Shown here in pieces: positions 35,694-45,724 of a stretch of 64,000 nucleotides of DNA. Positions within the stretch are counted from its first letter, which is position 1. Each line of letters opens with the position of its first letter. The DNA lies in NCBI GenBank assembly GCA_963802205.1, contig CAWDHW010000021.1:13188-77187 (forward strand), in the 5' to 3' direction. Made by a program: the position numbers and the translations under genes. The stretch is from DYRB01 sp963802205. GTDB taxonomy: Bacteria > Pseudomonadota > Gammaproteobacteria > Chromatiales > Chromatiaceae. Below the pieces are notes generated by a model. It searched no databases and was not told where the DNA came from. It saw only the letters and a list, made by a program, of their open reading frames with translations.

Positions 35694-37537
35694 GTACCCG
35701 GCGCTTTGCGGTCGGCATCGACCTCGGCACCACCCACTGTGCCCTGTCTTTCGTGGATCTGGAGCAGAGCGAGGGAGAGTCTATCGTCCAGGGCCTGATG
35801 GAGATCCCGCAGTTGACGGGAGCGGGTGCCGTGGAGGGGCGGCCCATGTTGCCGTCCTTCCTCTACCTGCCCCATCCGGACGAACTCAAGGCCGCCGACC
35901 TGCGTCTGCCCTGGGACAGCGACCCAGCGCGCATCGTCGGCGAGATGGCCCGCAGCCTGGGGGGCAATACCCCTATCCGCCTGGTATCGAGCGCCAAGAG
36001 CTGGCTGTGCCATCCGGACGTGGATCGGCGTGCCCCCATACTCCCCGCCGGGGTCGCTGCGGAGATCCCCCAGGTCTCGCCCCTGGAGGCCAGTACCCAA
36101 TACCTGCGACACCTGCGCGACGCCTGGAACGGGCTGCACCCCTTCGCCGACCTGGCGGATCAGGAGGTCACGGTCACGGTGCCGGCCTCCTTCGACCCGG
36201 CGGCACGCGAGTTGACCGCGGAGGCCGCCCGCGCCGTCGGGATCGAGAATCTGGTCCTGCTGGAAGAACCGCAAGCGGCCCTCTACAACTGGGTCAACGA
36301 CAGCCGGGGGACCTGGCGCAAACAGGTCCGGGTGGGCGACATCATTCTGGTGGTCGATGTGGGCGGTGGGACCACGGACCTGTCGCTCATCGCCGTCACC
36401 GAGCGCGAGGGGGCCCTGGAGCTGACCCGGGTGGCGGTGGGTGAACACATCCTGCTTGGCGGCGATAACATGGACCTGGCCCTGGCCCATGTGGTTAAGG
36501 GCAAACTGGCCCAGATCGGGGTGGAACTGGATCGCTGGCAGATCCAGGCGCTGACCCATGGTTGCCGGCACGCCAAGGAGCGCATCCTGAGTGAGGCGGA
36601 CCTGGACGCGGTCCCGGTGGTGGTCCCGAGTCGCGGGGCCAAGCTGGTGGGCGGGAGCGTACGCACCGAGCTGACCCGCGCCGAGGTCACAGGCACACTC
36701 ATCGACGGCTTTTTCCCGGAGGTCCCGGCCAGTGCCCGCCCCGCTGGGCGGGCCCGCACGGCGCTGACCAAGCTCGGCCTGCCCTTCGCCCAAGACCCGG
36801 CGGTGACCCGCCATCTCGCCGCCTTCCTCGGGCGCCAGACCACGGCCACAGAGGCCCTCGAGGGCTTCGTCCCCCAGCAGGAAGGGCGGACCTTCCTACA
36901 CCCTACCGCCGTTCTCTTCAACGGCGGCGTTTTCAAGGCAACGGTCCTGCGCGACCGGGTCATGCACATCATCGGGCAGTGGCTGGCCGCCGAGGGCGGG
37001 GCCGGCGCCCGCCTGCTCGGTGCCCCTGACCTGGACCTTTCGGTGGCCCGGGGCGCGGCCTATTACGGCTATGTCCGCCGGGTGGGCGGGGTGCGCATCC
37101 GTGGCGGGACGGCCCAGTCTTACTACGTCGGGATCGAGAGTGCCATGCCCGCGGTCCCCGGGTTGGAGCCGCCCTTGCAGGCCCTGTGCCTGGCCCCCTT
37201 CGGCATGGAGGAGGGGTCGGACCCCGAGATCGCACCCCAAGAGTTCGGTCTGGTGGTGGGCGAACTGGTGCGCTTCCGCTTTTTCGGCTCCTCGGTGCGG
37301 CGCGAGGACCGTGTCGGCACCCTGCTGGAAGAATGGGTCCCGGAGGAGTTGGAAGAGCTGGAGGAACTCCAGGCCGAACTTCCCCCAGGGGCTCACTACC
37401 AGGCCGGGGACATAGTCCCGGTGCAGCTCCAGGCCGCGGTGACCGAGGTCGGCACCCTGGAGCTGACCGCCATCCCGCGCAAGGGAAAGAAGCGCTGGAA
37501 GGTCGAGTTCAATGTGCGAGGGGAGGGGGAGAGCTAG
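35690..37537 (+). CDS. Hsp70-family protein paired with DUF2760
   Basis: A 615-residue actin-fold ATPase. Motifs: VGIDLGTTHCALSFVD (phosphate 1), LVVDVGGGTTDLSLIA (phosphate 2), and VLFNGGVFKA (adenosine region). The C-terminal third lacks the normal DnaK substrate-binding domain and has its own acidic segment (EEWVPEELEELEELQAEL). It is therefore a specialised Hsp70, not DnaK. The client is unknown; translational overlap with the DUF2760 gene suggests a complex. Confidence 0.88.
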   Translation: MSTRRFAVGIDLGTTHCALSFVDLEQSEGESIVQGLMEIPQLTGAGAVEGRPMLPSFLYLPHPDELKAADLRLPWDSDPARIVGEMARSLGGNTPIRLVSSAKSWLCHPDVDRRAPILPAGVAAEIPQVSPLEASTQYLRHLRDAWNGLHPFADLADQEVTVTVPASFDPAARELTAEAARAVGIENLVLLEEPQAALYNWVNDSRGTWRKQVRVGDIILVVDVGGGTTDLSLIAVTEREGALELTRVAVGEHILLGGDNMDLALAHVVKGKLAQIGVELDRWQIQALTHGCRHAKERILSEADLDAVPVVVPSRGAKLVGGSVRTELTRAEVTGTLIDGFFPEVPASARPAGRARTALTKLGLPFAQDPAVTRHLAAFLGRQTTATEALEGFVPQQEGRTFLHPTAVLFNGGVFKATVLRDRVMHIIGQWLAAEGGAGARLLGAPDLDLSVARGAAYYGYVRRVGGVRIRGGTAQSYYVGIESAMPAVPGLEPPLQALCLAPFGMEEGSDPEIAPQEFGLVVGELVRFRFFGSSVRREDRVGTLLEEWVPEELEELEELQAELPPGAHYQAGDIVPVQLQAAVTEVGTLELTAIPRKGKKRWKVEFNVRGEGES

Positions 37538-37596
37538 CACACCATTTTCGCAGGCGCTGAGCTGTTGAGGATTCCCTGCTTGAGAGGCGAGCAACG

Positions 37597-38214
37597 ATGG
37601 TCGAGCTGTCCGGGACCCTGAGTATCGGTGAGGTGGCGATCCTGTCAGTCCTGGGTGGCGTCCTGATGGTCGGCTGGCTGCGCCTGAGGGCTTTGGCGCG
37701 TCAGATCGGGGCCGCGGCGCTGGACCAGCGTGGACTGTCCGCGCGCGTTGAGGCGCTACTGGTGGCCAGGGCAGGGGGGGCGGGCGCCGGCCCGGCGGAT
37801 GTCTCTTGCCTGCGGGAGGATAGCGAGGTCCTGGACGAGGGGCTGCTATCGCGCCTGGCGGTGGCGGTCTCGGTGCTGGTCCAGCACGCCGACTTTGCCA
37901 AGGGTGGCGACGAGGACCCCGGGGTCAAACTCCTGGAGGCGGTGCGGGAGTCCTGTCTCGCCGTCATCGAGACGGTCTGGATCAAGGACCTCAACAACGC
38001 CTACGACGCCTCGCGCCGTCGCCGCGAGACCCTGTTCAAGCGCTGCGGCTCCGTGGCCGAGCTGCGCCAGCGCCTGCACCAGGAAGACGCCCTGCTGCGG
38101 GAGGATATGGCCCGGCTCAGCGGGCGCCTGGAGGAGATGTTGCTGGCCAGCGAGGGGCGCTATGCCCGTGCCTCCGTCCAACTTGGTGCGGCTTTGCGGC
38201 GCATCCTCAAATAG
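37597..38214 (+). CDS. Hypothetical membrane-anchored helical protein
   Basis: A 205-residue protein of unknown family. One transmembrane segment lies near the N-terminus (EVAILSVLGGVLMVGWL, about residues 11-27). The rest is mainly charged helix; the final 60 residues (LRQRLHQEDALLREDMARLS onward) look like a coiled coil. It lies 59 bases after the Hsp70 gene on the same strand, so it may be a partner of that pair. Confidence 0.6.
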   Translation: MVELSGTLSIGEVAILSVLGGVLMVGWLRLRALARQIGAAALDQRGLSARVEALLVARAGGAGAGPADVSCLREDSEVLDEGLLSRLAVAVSVLVQHADFAKGGDEDPGVKLLEAVRESCLAVIETVWIKDLNNAYDASRRRRETLFKRCGSVAELRQRLHQEDALLREDMARLSGRLEEMLLASEGRYARASVQLGAALRRILK

Positions 38215-38238
38215 TCAGGGGATCATCCCCGAGCCCCC

Positions 38239-38685
38239 ATGAAATTCACCCGGCACGAGATCCTTCTGACCACCACCGAGCCTATCCAGGTCCTCGATAT
38301 CACAGTCCAGGTTCAGGCCCTGGTGGCGGAGAGCGGGGTTGGCGAGGGGCTCTTGACCCTGACCTGCCCCCACACCACTGCCCGGCTCAACCTCAATGAG
38401 CGCGAGGCAATGTTGCAACGGGACATGGTCACCTTCCTCAAACGCCTGGTCCCTCGGGACGGGGACTACCTGCACAACCTGGCGCCGGTGGACGACCGCG
38501 ACAACGCCCACGCCCACCTCCTTGGGCTCTTCATGAACGCCAGCGAGAGCCTGCCCATCGTCGCCGGCAAGCCGCTGCTCGGTGGCTGGCAGTCGATCTT
38601 CTTCATCGAACTGGACGGGCCGCGGGCCCGGCGTGAGGTCAGGGTGCAAATCCTCGGCCTGGATGCCGTTGGGCCGACGGGTTAG
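38239..38685 (+). CDS. yjbQ: YjbQ/UPF0047 family protein
   Basis: A 148-residue protein. TCPHTTARLNLNE holds the conserved His/Thr cluster and DDRDNAHAHLLGLFM the second His pair; QSIFFIELDGPR completes the UPF0047 fold. Members have weak thiamine-phosphate synthase activity and an uncertain real role. It is convergent with the phosphatase gene, with only ten bases between stop codons. Confidence 0.88.
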   Translation: MKFTRHEILLTTTEPIQVLDITVQVQALVAESGVGEGLLTLTCPHTTARLNLNEREAMLQRDMVTFLKRLVPRDGDYLHNLAPVDDRDNAHAHLLGLFMNASESLPIVAGKPLLGGWQSIFFIELDGPRARREVRVQILGLDAVGPTG

Positions 38686-38695
38686 GGCCTGATCG

Positions 38696-39184
38696 CTAAA
38701 GGTTGCGCCGACGGATGTGAGCCAGCAGGCCCTTTCCGGCCACCTCGACCATGTCGAAGACCTGCTCGAAGCCGGTGGTCCCGCCGTAGTAGGGATCAGG
38801 CACCTCGCGGGTGCGCAGTTGCGGGGCGAAGTCCATCAGCAACATGAGCTTGCGCTCCATACCGCGTGGGCAGATGGCCGAGAGGCTCATGTAGTTCTCC
38901 TGGTCCATGGCCAGGATGTAGTCGTAGTAGAGAAAGTCCTCCGGCTCTGCCCGGCGGGCCCGCAAGTCCTCCAGGTCCACCCCGCGGCGGGCGGCGGTGA
39001 GGATGGCGCGGCGGTCCGGCGGCTCCGTAACGTGGTAGCCGTGGGTCCCGGCGGAGTCGATCTCGATGCGCTCCATCAGCCCCTCGTCCTGCACCAGCTT
39101 GCGAAAGACACCGTGGGCCGTGGGCGAACGGCAGATGTTGCCCATGCAGACGAACAGGACCTTGACGGTAGGCGATGCGCTCAT
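38696..39184 (-). CDS. Low-molecular-weight protein-tyrosine phosphatase
   Basis: A 162-residue enzyme. The P-loop VLFVCMGNICRSPTAHG (C-x5-R-S) lies at residues 9-25, and the catalytic Asp is in VPDPYYGGTTGFEQVFDMVE. Length and motifs are those of the Wzb/YfkJ group. No tyrosine kinase or polysaccharide gene is adjacent, so a role in exopolysaccharide control is not shown here. Confidence 0.92.
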   Translation of the reverse strand: MSASPTVKVLFVCMGNICRSPTAHGVFRKLVQDEGLMERIEIDSAGTHGYHVTEPPDRRAILTAARRGVDLEDLRARRAEPEDFLYYDYILAMDQENYMSLSAICPRGMERKLMLLMDFAPQLRTREVPDPYYGGTTGFEQVFDMVEVAGKGLLAHIRRRNL

Positions 39185-39480
39185 GGCGGGTTTCCGATGC
39201 TTAGGCGTTGGACAGGGGCGGATGATACAGGTCGGGCCATGGGTTCGGATCTGGCACGCACGATCACCCCACAGGACCTATACCTGGCCCTGGCACTGGG
39301 GGCTGTCGGCAAATAATCTGGGTCCGAGCCCCGGCCTTGTCAATTCATGTGGGCCAAAAACGGGGATGTTGGCGGGTCGGCCCCCGGAGGTCTGCGGGCT
39401 GCTACATCTAGGCTGGCGGGTCAGAGGACGAGACCGAGCGCCCGGCCCGGCCGACGCTGACCATGGGGCCATGGGTGAGG

Positions 39481-42400
39481 TCATTTGACATTCAAATAGA
39501 CCTCCAGCTTTTTCACCCGATCAGCCACCTGGGGATCCTTCTCCAGCACCAGGCTCTCGCGATATTTGTTATAGGCCCCGGCATAGTCGCCCTGGGCCTG
39601 GCGGCGGCGGGCGTCTTCCCGCAGGCGCTGGGCCTTCTCCGCTGGGGCTATGGCGAGCTTGCTGAAGAGCCCGCTGGTGGCCTTGAAGAGATCGATCTCC
39701 AGGTCGGGTCGGTCGGCGGGCCACAGCAGGCCCTGATCGGAGGCGGCCTGGGTCTGGGTGGCCTCGCCCTCTGCGGGTTGCTTGGTGCAGGTGACGTCGG
39801 CCTTGAGCAGGGTGACGGCCCCGCGCTTGTCGGCCACCAGGACCTCGATGGTCTGGGGGCCGAAGCGCAGGGGCAGGCGCAGCCCGGCCTGGGTGCCGAC
39901 CAGGGACGCCTTGTGCCAGGGACCTCCCGCGGTGCGGACCCCGATCTGGGCGGCGTCCGCCGGGGCCTCGATGGCCAGGTCCAAGCCGCGGACATCGAGG
40001 GTGGCGCCGTTCTGCGGGGTGACCAGCCGGGCCTCCGGGGGCTTGGCGTCGATCCGTACCTGGGCCCTTTGGCTGGCGGTGTTTCCGGAATAGTCGGTGG
40101 CCTTGAGTTCCAGGCGATGGTCCCCGGGCTGGAGCAGCAGGGTTTGGTCGATCCGGCCGTTCGCGGGTTCGAGGTCCTGCCACAGGCCACCGTCGATGGA
40201 GAGTTGCACCCCGGCCAGGGCCTGGTCGTCGCCGGCCTCGGCGATGAGCGGGACCAGGGTGTCGGTGAGGGTCTGGCCGTCGGCGGGCTGGCCGATCTTG
40301 AGGGTGGGCGCAACGTCGTCGCCCGCAACCTGAACGAAGAGCATGCCCTGGTTGTTGGCACGGTCGAGGTCCTTGAACCTGTCCTCGGGGTCGATGGTGA
40401 CGGTGAGCTGATTGGCGCCGCCGCGGGCCTTGAAGGGGACCTGGACCTGGGTCGTGGCATCCAGGGCTATGTGTTCCACCGTCGTCCGGGCGAGTTCTTC
40501 CGTCTGCCCGTTCGGGAGGGTGCGGGTGAGGACCAGGGGGACGCCGACGGGGGAGCTGGACCCCAGATTGCGCAGCGGGACCTCCAGCACCAGATCGTCA
40601 CCGGCCTTGGGCTGGGCGGGGCCCAGCAGGCGCAGATCGGCCGAGGAGACCGATAGATCCGGCGCCGAGACCGAGACCTCGGTCAGCGCCCCGGCCTGGG
40701 CGCGGGCCTGGGCCTCGTCCTTGGCCACAGTCCATACCGGGGTGGCGGTGAGGCGCAGCTTGAAGCGGAAGTCGCTGGTCACGGCGTAGTGACCGCCGCG
40801 CAGATGGGTAGTGCTCAGGCCCACCTGGTTGTCGCCCAAGGCCCCGCTGCTGTCGAACTTGAGCGACCTGGGCGGGATGCGGAAGGCATAGTTGCCGTTG
40901 GGGATCATGTCCTTGAGCCGGCCTATGGTCTGGCCGTTGAAGACGATGTCCACGCTGTGAGCCTGGTAGTCCTGGCGGGCGCCACGCAGTGAGAAGCCCA
41001 TCTCCAGCCAGGCCTCGACCAGGTTGGTGGGGCGCCACTTGCCGTCTTCCAGCAGGGCCGAATACTCGAACATGCCGTCGTCTCCCACATCGGCGTGGAC
41101 GAAGTCCACTTCGCCGTCGGCGTCGCTGTCGTCGCCCACCCAGAGCAGGTCCCCGACCCTCTGGGACCAGCGGTCGATGCGGCCGTCGCCGTCGGTATCC
41201 TCCGGGTTGTCGCGGCGGGTCCAGTCGATGTCCGCCGCCTTGAGGCCCTCGGCGCGCTGGGCCCTGTTGATGAGTTCCTGCTCCTCCCCCGGGGCGGTCT
41301 CGGCGGTGGGGTCCTTGCCCGGGAAAAGCCAGATACGGCGGGCCTTCTCGCCGGGGCCGAGCTTCATCTCGTAGGGCTGCTCGAAGCGCTTGTCCAGGCC
41401 GTGGGCGATGAGGCGGGTCTTGACCCCGGTGAAGCCCTCGTGGAACCGCGGGGTGACGGTGAAGTCCTGGGACTGGTAGGACGGCATCAGGCCGTGGCGC
41501 ACCGTGGGGTGGATCGAAACCTTGGTCGGGTCGGCGGCGACCACGGCCAGATCGGTGATGGGGTCACCGGTGTTGACCAGGCGGTAGATACGCCCCTGGC
41601 CGTTGGGGGCCGGGCCCTTGTCCTCCCAGGTCAGTTCGATCTTGGGCAATTGCACATGGACCGCCACCTCGGCCTCGTCGTTGAGGCCGTTGTCGGAGAC
41701 GATGCGGATGGGGACACTGTGGTCTTCGGTATTCACGTCTTGGGCGCTCAGCGCAAGCAGGAACTGGCGCTCCTCCCCCGGGGCCAGTTCAAACGGCTTG
41801 TCCTCGGACCCCTCGCCGACGAAGCCCACCAGCAGCAACGGGTCCTTGGGCCGGCCGCATTCGAGCCGGACCTTGAGCGGGGCCTCGCCGTTGTTGCGCA
41901 CGCTGATGCCGACCTTTTGGTCGTAGTCGCGGCGGATGTTGGCCCCGTAACGGGGCTGGCCGAAGGCGAGGCCCTTGACCCGGGTCAGGGTCCGCAGCGG
42001 GCCCTCCTCCTTCCCCCCAAGGGGCTGGAACTCATAGGGGGTGGCCGGTTCGAGCCCGGTGAGGGTCAGGCTGCGGTCATGCCCGCTCTCGCCGACGGCC
42101 TCCTGCCAGGCCTCTTCGCCCTTCTTGCGATAACGGACCTTGGACGGGCCGAAGCCCGGACCCGTCCAGCTCACCCTGATCCCCTCGCCGGAGAGCACGG
42201 CCCCATCCGGAGGGGTCAGGCCAAAGTATTCGGAAAGGCTGAACTTGCGGCTCAACTCGGCCTCAACCCCAGCGGCATCGCGGGCGCTGACCTGCAATCG
42301 GTGCTCGCCCGCCGCCAGGGCCCGCCAATTCACCTGGGCCTCGAAAGGGGCGTCGTAGTCCGTGGACAGGGGCTTGCCGTCCAGGGTGAAGGCCACCTGG

Positions 42401-45400
42401 GCGATGCGGCTGCCGTCATAGCTCAGGGCCTGGGCGCGCAGGTCCAGCGGGGCATCCAGGACCTGGCCCTCGGCGGGTGCGGGCAGGAACAGGGCGACGC
42501 CGGCCCTATCCTGGGGTCCCGTGGCCTGGACCCAAAGGCGCTGACGTGACCTCTGCCCAGAGGCCCCGCTGCACAGGGCCTCGACCACGTAGACACCCGG
42601 CTCCTTGAAGGTGAAGGTCTTGGGCCGGTCGTCGCTCAGGCCCAGGTCCGGCCGGCCGTCGCGATTGGCATCGATGTCACAGGACTGGACCGGTTCGACG
42701 CCATCCATCGCCTGGCGTTTGAAGGCGACCCGCAGCGGGTTGCCGGCCTCCGGCTCGGCCGAGACCAGGGCCGCGGCCAGCGGGCGCTCCTGCGTGTCGG
42801 CCAGGACGAGGCCTGGGCTGAGGCTCGCGTCGTCGTCGCCCCACTCGCGCAGTTCGATGCGCAGCCGGGTGGGGCCCGCGACCTCGATGGGAATCCTGGG
42901 CCGGGCGGGGGCATGGTGGCCGGACTCATGCAGGCGCTCCCCGGTGCGATCGTCGAAGACCTGTACCAGGGTCTGGTGCGGGGCTGCGATGGCAATCCAT
43001 ACCTTGCCGGCCTCGGCCACCTCGAAGAGGAAGCGGTCCCTGTCCCCGCGGTGATCGAAGCTGAAGGCCTGGGCCTCGCCGGGCTGGAGCCGGCGGGCTG
43101 AATCGGCGCTCAGGGGCCAGGTCTCGGCGGGCTCGGCCCGCTCCAGGGCCAGGTCCAGCCGGAAGGGTGCCGGCGAGGCGTCATCGTCGCCCCACTCCGC
43201 CGCGCTCACGAAGTAGAGGCCCCGGTTGACCTGGGGGCGCAGATCGGCGGTCTGACCGCCATGGACCCCCTGCTCTGCGACCAGGACACGGTTGCCGTCG
43301 AAGATGCGCAACAGGGACTGGTGGGCTGAGGTGAGGCGGGCGTGGAGGTAGCCGGGGAAGTCGATCTCGACCACATAGACATCATGGTCCCCGCGGGGCA
43401 GATAGGAGCCGCGCAGGGTCTCCCCGGGCTGGGCCGGGGTGGCGCGGTCGAAGTCGTCGTTGCGCTGGGCGAAATCGATCTCGTCCGCCGGCTCGAACCG
43501 GGTGTGCAGGGCGTAGGGGACGGCGGACCAGTCGTCATCGCCCCATTCGCGGATCGAGACATAGAGGGTCGTGGGGCCCTCCGCCGGGACGGCGAGCCGG
43601 TTCCACTGACCGCCGTGGACACCCTGCTCGGCGAGGCGCTGACCCTTGGGGTCGTAGACCTCGACATGGCGCTGCCCGGGGCCCATGGCCTGGACATGGA
43701 CCACACCGGCCCCCGGTACGGCGAGGCTGTAGATGTCGCGATCGCCGCGGGGCAGCAGGGTGGCGGCGGTCCAAGCCCCCAGGGGCAGGGTGCGCCGGGC
43801 GTTCATGCGGCCCTTTTCCGGGGCGGGATCATCGATGCCGTCGTCCGGCAGCAGGTCGATGCGCAGCCGATAGGGGGACAGGGAGGCGTCGTCGTTGCCC
43901 CACTCCTCGACGCTCAGGGTGTAGCTGCCGGGCTCGACCTGGACCTGAAGGTCCAGGCCCTGATTGGCGTGTACCCCCTGCTCGGCGACTTGCTCCAAGC
44001 GGGTGTTGAAGACCCTGATATGGCGCTGAAAAGGCGCGCCGGGCTCGCGTATCCGCAGGACACCGGGACGCTCCGCCTCGAAGCGGTAGAAGTCGCGGTC
44101 GCCCTTGGGCCAGATCAGGCCCGCCTGCTCGCCGCCGATGGTCGCCAGCGCGGCCGCCTCCGGGGCCTCGTTGGGCTCGTTGGGGTCTGTGGCGTATTCG
44201 GCGGAGACGGTCAGGGTCAGCGGGGCCGCCCCGCTGGCGTCCCGCCCCCATTCCGAGACCTCCGCCAGGAAGGTCCCGGCCTGTACCCAGAGCTCGATGC
44301 GGTTGTCCTGGCCGGCATGGGTCCCCTGTTCGCGCAGCACCTGCCCCAGGCCGTCCATCACCCGCACCAGGGTCTGGAGGGGATTGACCGGCCCCACCAG
44401 CACCGTCAGCCGCGCCGGTTGTTCGAGACGGAAGCGGAACAGGTCGCTGTCATCGTTGCGCTCCAGGGTGAAGGTCACAGGGGCGTCGATGCGGACATCC
44501 AGGGGCCCGCTATCGTCCTCCGGCGCCTCCATCGGCGTGGCCGGGTCGAGCAGGACCTCCGTGGCCGAGCCCTCGCCGGCCTCCACCGGGACCGTCCTCG
44601 GGGCATAGCCATCGGCCTCAATGTGGGCACTGAGGCGGCGGCGGATGCGCTCCACTCGACCCTGGCCGTCGGCCCAGTTGGCCAGGCCCATCTGGAGTGC
44701 GTCGAAGGCCGCGATGCCCTTGGCATCGGTCTGCGCCTCCCCCGCCAACCCGCTCGGCCAGGTCTCGGCGAGTACCACCCTGGCCCCGGCCAGCGGGGCA
44801 TGGGTGACCGAGTCCTGGACCTCGATCCGCACCTCCGCCGGGGTGGAGACTGGGATCATGGCCAGTGCGTCCTGCGCCTCGGCCTTGCCGATGCACAGCA
44901 CCGAGGCGATGCGATCACAGCCGGCGTCTTTGCAGTCTTCATGGGTTCCGATGACGCGCGTGGGTGGGGTGTCGCCCTGCACCTCGTGGGCAGACGACTC
45001 GACGAAACCCTGGCCCTGGCAGAATGCGTCGGCGGCCGGTTTGCCGCAGTTGGTGCCCAACTCGCGGCAGAGATCCAGGGCCAGATCATCGACCTTCGGT
45101 CGATCGAAGGCTTGCTCCTGCGGACGCCGCACCTCTACAGGACCGGAGAAAGGCGGGAAACCTGTGGCCTGGGCGGACAGGGTGTAGGTCCCCGGCGGCA
45201 GGTCCGGGAAGCTGAAGCCCCCGTCCCAACCGCTGACCCCAAGGGCCGGGCCACGTAGGGCACTCTTCACCTCGACGGGGGTGAGGCGCACCGTCGCCCC
45301 GATGATGGGCTGGGCACTGGCCCCCTCGCCCCCGGCGGCGGTGAGGCGCCCCTTCCATTCGAAGCGATCCGCTCGGGTCAGGGTCAGGGCCAGGGGTTCG

Positions 45401-45720
45401 CGCTGGCCGGCGGGGATGTCCAGGGACTGACTCAATACCTCAAATCCAGGGTGGCGGATCACCAGGCCGTGTCGGCCCGCGGGCACTCCCTCGAAGACCG
45501 CGGCACCGCTGGCATCGGTCGCCGCCTGGCGGGCATCGATCTGGACATAGACGTTCGCCATCGGCTTGGGCTGGCCCTGGGCATCGGGCTCGCCGACCTG
45601 GACCACATAGGGCCCAGGGAAGGTGCCGGCGGCGGCCAGGGTCGGGCCGGTCCAGAGGCCGGCCAACCCAAGGAGCAGCGTAAGCAGGTAGGTCGGACGC
45701 GAGTTGGTGGCGGTATTCAT
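39481..45720 (-). CDS. Giant secreted adhesin-like multi-domain protein
   Basis: About 2079 residues with a signal peptide (about 1-31, ending LAAA|G). Domains in order: carboxypeptidase-regulatory-like domains (about 30-210 and 305-395); a Cys-containing linker (about 225-300); five tandem PPC-like repeats of about 117 residues, each ending in EWG-DD-S-P (centred near 490, 607, 727, 844, 960); a PKD-like block; an Fn3-like domain (about 1170-1260); EF-hand-like DTDGDGRIDRW and DSDADGEVDF (about 1510-1535); CARDB-like (about 1690-1800); Ig-like blocks; and a C-terminal TPR-type unit ending VKKLEVYLNVK. The start at 45720 gives the signal peptide directly. No anchor is visible, so the protein may be released or held by partners. 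Last gene of the 13-gene cluster. Confidence 0.85.
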   Translation of the reverse strand: MNTATNSRPTYLLTLLLGLAGLWTGPTLAAAGTFPGPYVVQVGEPDAQGQPKPMANVYVQIDARQAATDASGAAVFEGVPAGRHGLVIRHPGFEVLSQSLDIPAGQREPLALTLTRADRFEWKGRLTAAGGEGASAQPIIGATVRLTPVEVKSALRGPALGVSGWDGGFSFPDLPPGTYTLSAQATGFPPFSGPVEVRRPQEQAFDRPKVDDLALDLCRELGTNCGKPAADAFCQGQGFVESSAHEVQGDTPPTRVIGTHEDCKDAGCDRIASVLCIGKAEAQDALAMIPVSTPAEVRIEVQDSVTHAPLAGARVVLAETWPSGLAGEAQTDAKGIAAFDALQMGLANWADGQGRVERIRRRLSAHIEADGYAPRTVPVEAGEGSATEVLLDPATPMEAPEDDSGPLDVRIDAPVTFTLERNDDSDLFRFRLEQPARLTVLVGPVNPLQTLVRVMDGLGQVLREQGTHAGQDNRIELWVQAGTFLAEVSEWGRDASGAAPLTLTVSAEYATDPNEPNEAPEAAALATIGGEQAGLIWPKGDRDFYRFEAERPGVLRIREPGAPFQRHIRVFNTRLEQVAEQGVHANQGLDLQVQVEPGSYTLSVEEWGNDDASLSPYRLRIDLLPDDGIDDPAPEKGRMNARRTLPLGAWTAATLLPRGDRDIYSLAVPGAGVVHVQAMGPGQRHVEVYDPKGQRLAEQGVHGGQWNRLAVPAEGPTTLYVSIREWGDDDWSAVPYALHTRFEPADEIDFAQRNDDFDRATPAQPGETLRGSYLPRGDHDVYVVEIDFPGYLHARLTSAHQSLLRIFDGNRVLVAEQGVHGGQTADLRPQVNRGLYFVSAAEWGDDDASPAPFRLDLALERAEPAETWPLSADSARRLQPGEAQAFSFDHRGDRDRFLFEVAEAGKVWIAIAAPHQTLVQVFDDRTGERLHESGHHAPARPRIPIEVAGPTRLRIELREWGDDDASLSPGLVLADTQERPLAAALVSAEPEAGNPLRVAFKRQAMDGVEPVQSCDIDANRDGRPDLGLSDDRPKTFTFKEPGVYVVEALCSGASGQRSRQRLWVQATGPQDRAGVALFLPAPAEGQVLDAPLDLRAQALSYDGSRIAQVAFTLDGKPLSTDYDAPFEAQVNWRALAAGEHRLQVSARDAAGVEAELSRKFSLSEYFGLTPPDGAVLSGEGIRVSWTGPGFGPSKVRYRKKGEEAWQEAVGESGHDRSLTLTGLEPATPYEFQPLGGKEEGPLRTLTRVKGLAFGQPRYGANIRRDYDQKVGISVRNNGEAPLKVRLECGRPKDPLLLVGFVGEGSEDKPFELAPGEERQFLLALSAQDVNTEDHSVPIRIVSDNGLNDEAEVAVHVQLPKIELTWEDKGPAPNGQGRIYRLVNTGDPITDLAVVAADPTKVSIHPTVRHGLMPSYQSQDFTVTPRFHEGFTGVKTRLIAHGLDKRFEQPYEMKLGPGEKARRIWLFPGKDPTAETAPGEEQELINRAQRAEGLKAADIDWTRRDNPEDTDGDGRIDRWSQRVGDLLWVGDDSDADGEVDFVHADVGDDGMFEYSALLEDGKWRPTNLVEAWLEMGFSLRGARQDYQAHSVDIVFNGQTIGRLKDMIPNGNYAFRIPPRSLKFDSSGALGDNQVGLSTTHLRGGHYAVTSDFRFKLRLTATPVWTVAKDEAQARAQAGALTEVSVSAPDLSVSSADLRLLGPAQPKAGDDLVLEVPLRNLGSSSPVGVPLVLTRTLPNGQTEELARTTVEHIALDATTQVQVPFKARGGANQLTVTIDPEDRFKDLDRANNQGMLFVQVAGDDVAPTLKIGQPADGQTLTDTLVPLIAEAGDDQALAGVQLSIDGGLWQDLEPANGRIDQTLLLQPGDHRLELKATDYSGNTASQRAQVRIDAKPPEARLVTPQNGATLDVRGLDLAIEAPADAAQIGVRTAGGPWHKASLVGTQAGLRLPLRFGPQTIEVLVADKRGAVTLLKADVTCTKQPAEGEATQTQAASDQGLLWPADRPDLEIDLFKATSGLFSKLAIAPAEKAQRLREDARRRQAQGDYAGAYNKYRESLVLEKDPQVADRVKKLEVYLNVK

Positions 45721-45724
45721 GGCC

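Noticed and set aside
41095..45258. Long plus-strand open frames (484 and 638 codons) opposite the giant protein gene
   Set aside because: They are antisense shadows in a GC-rich gene; the minus strand encodes a signal peptide and clear domains.
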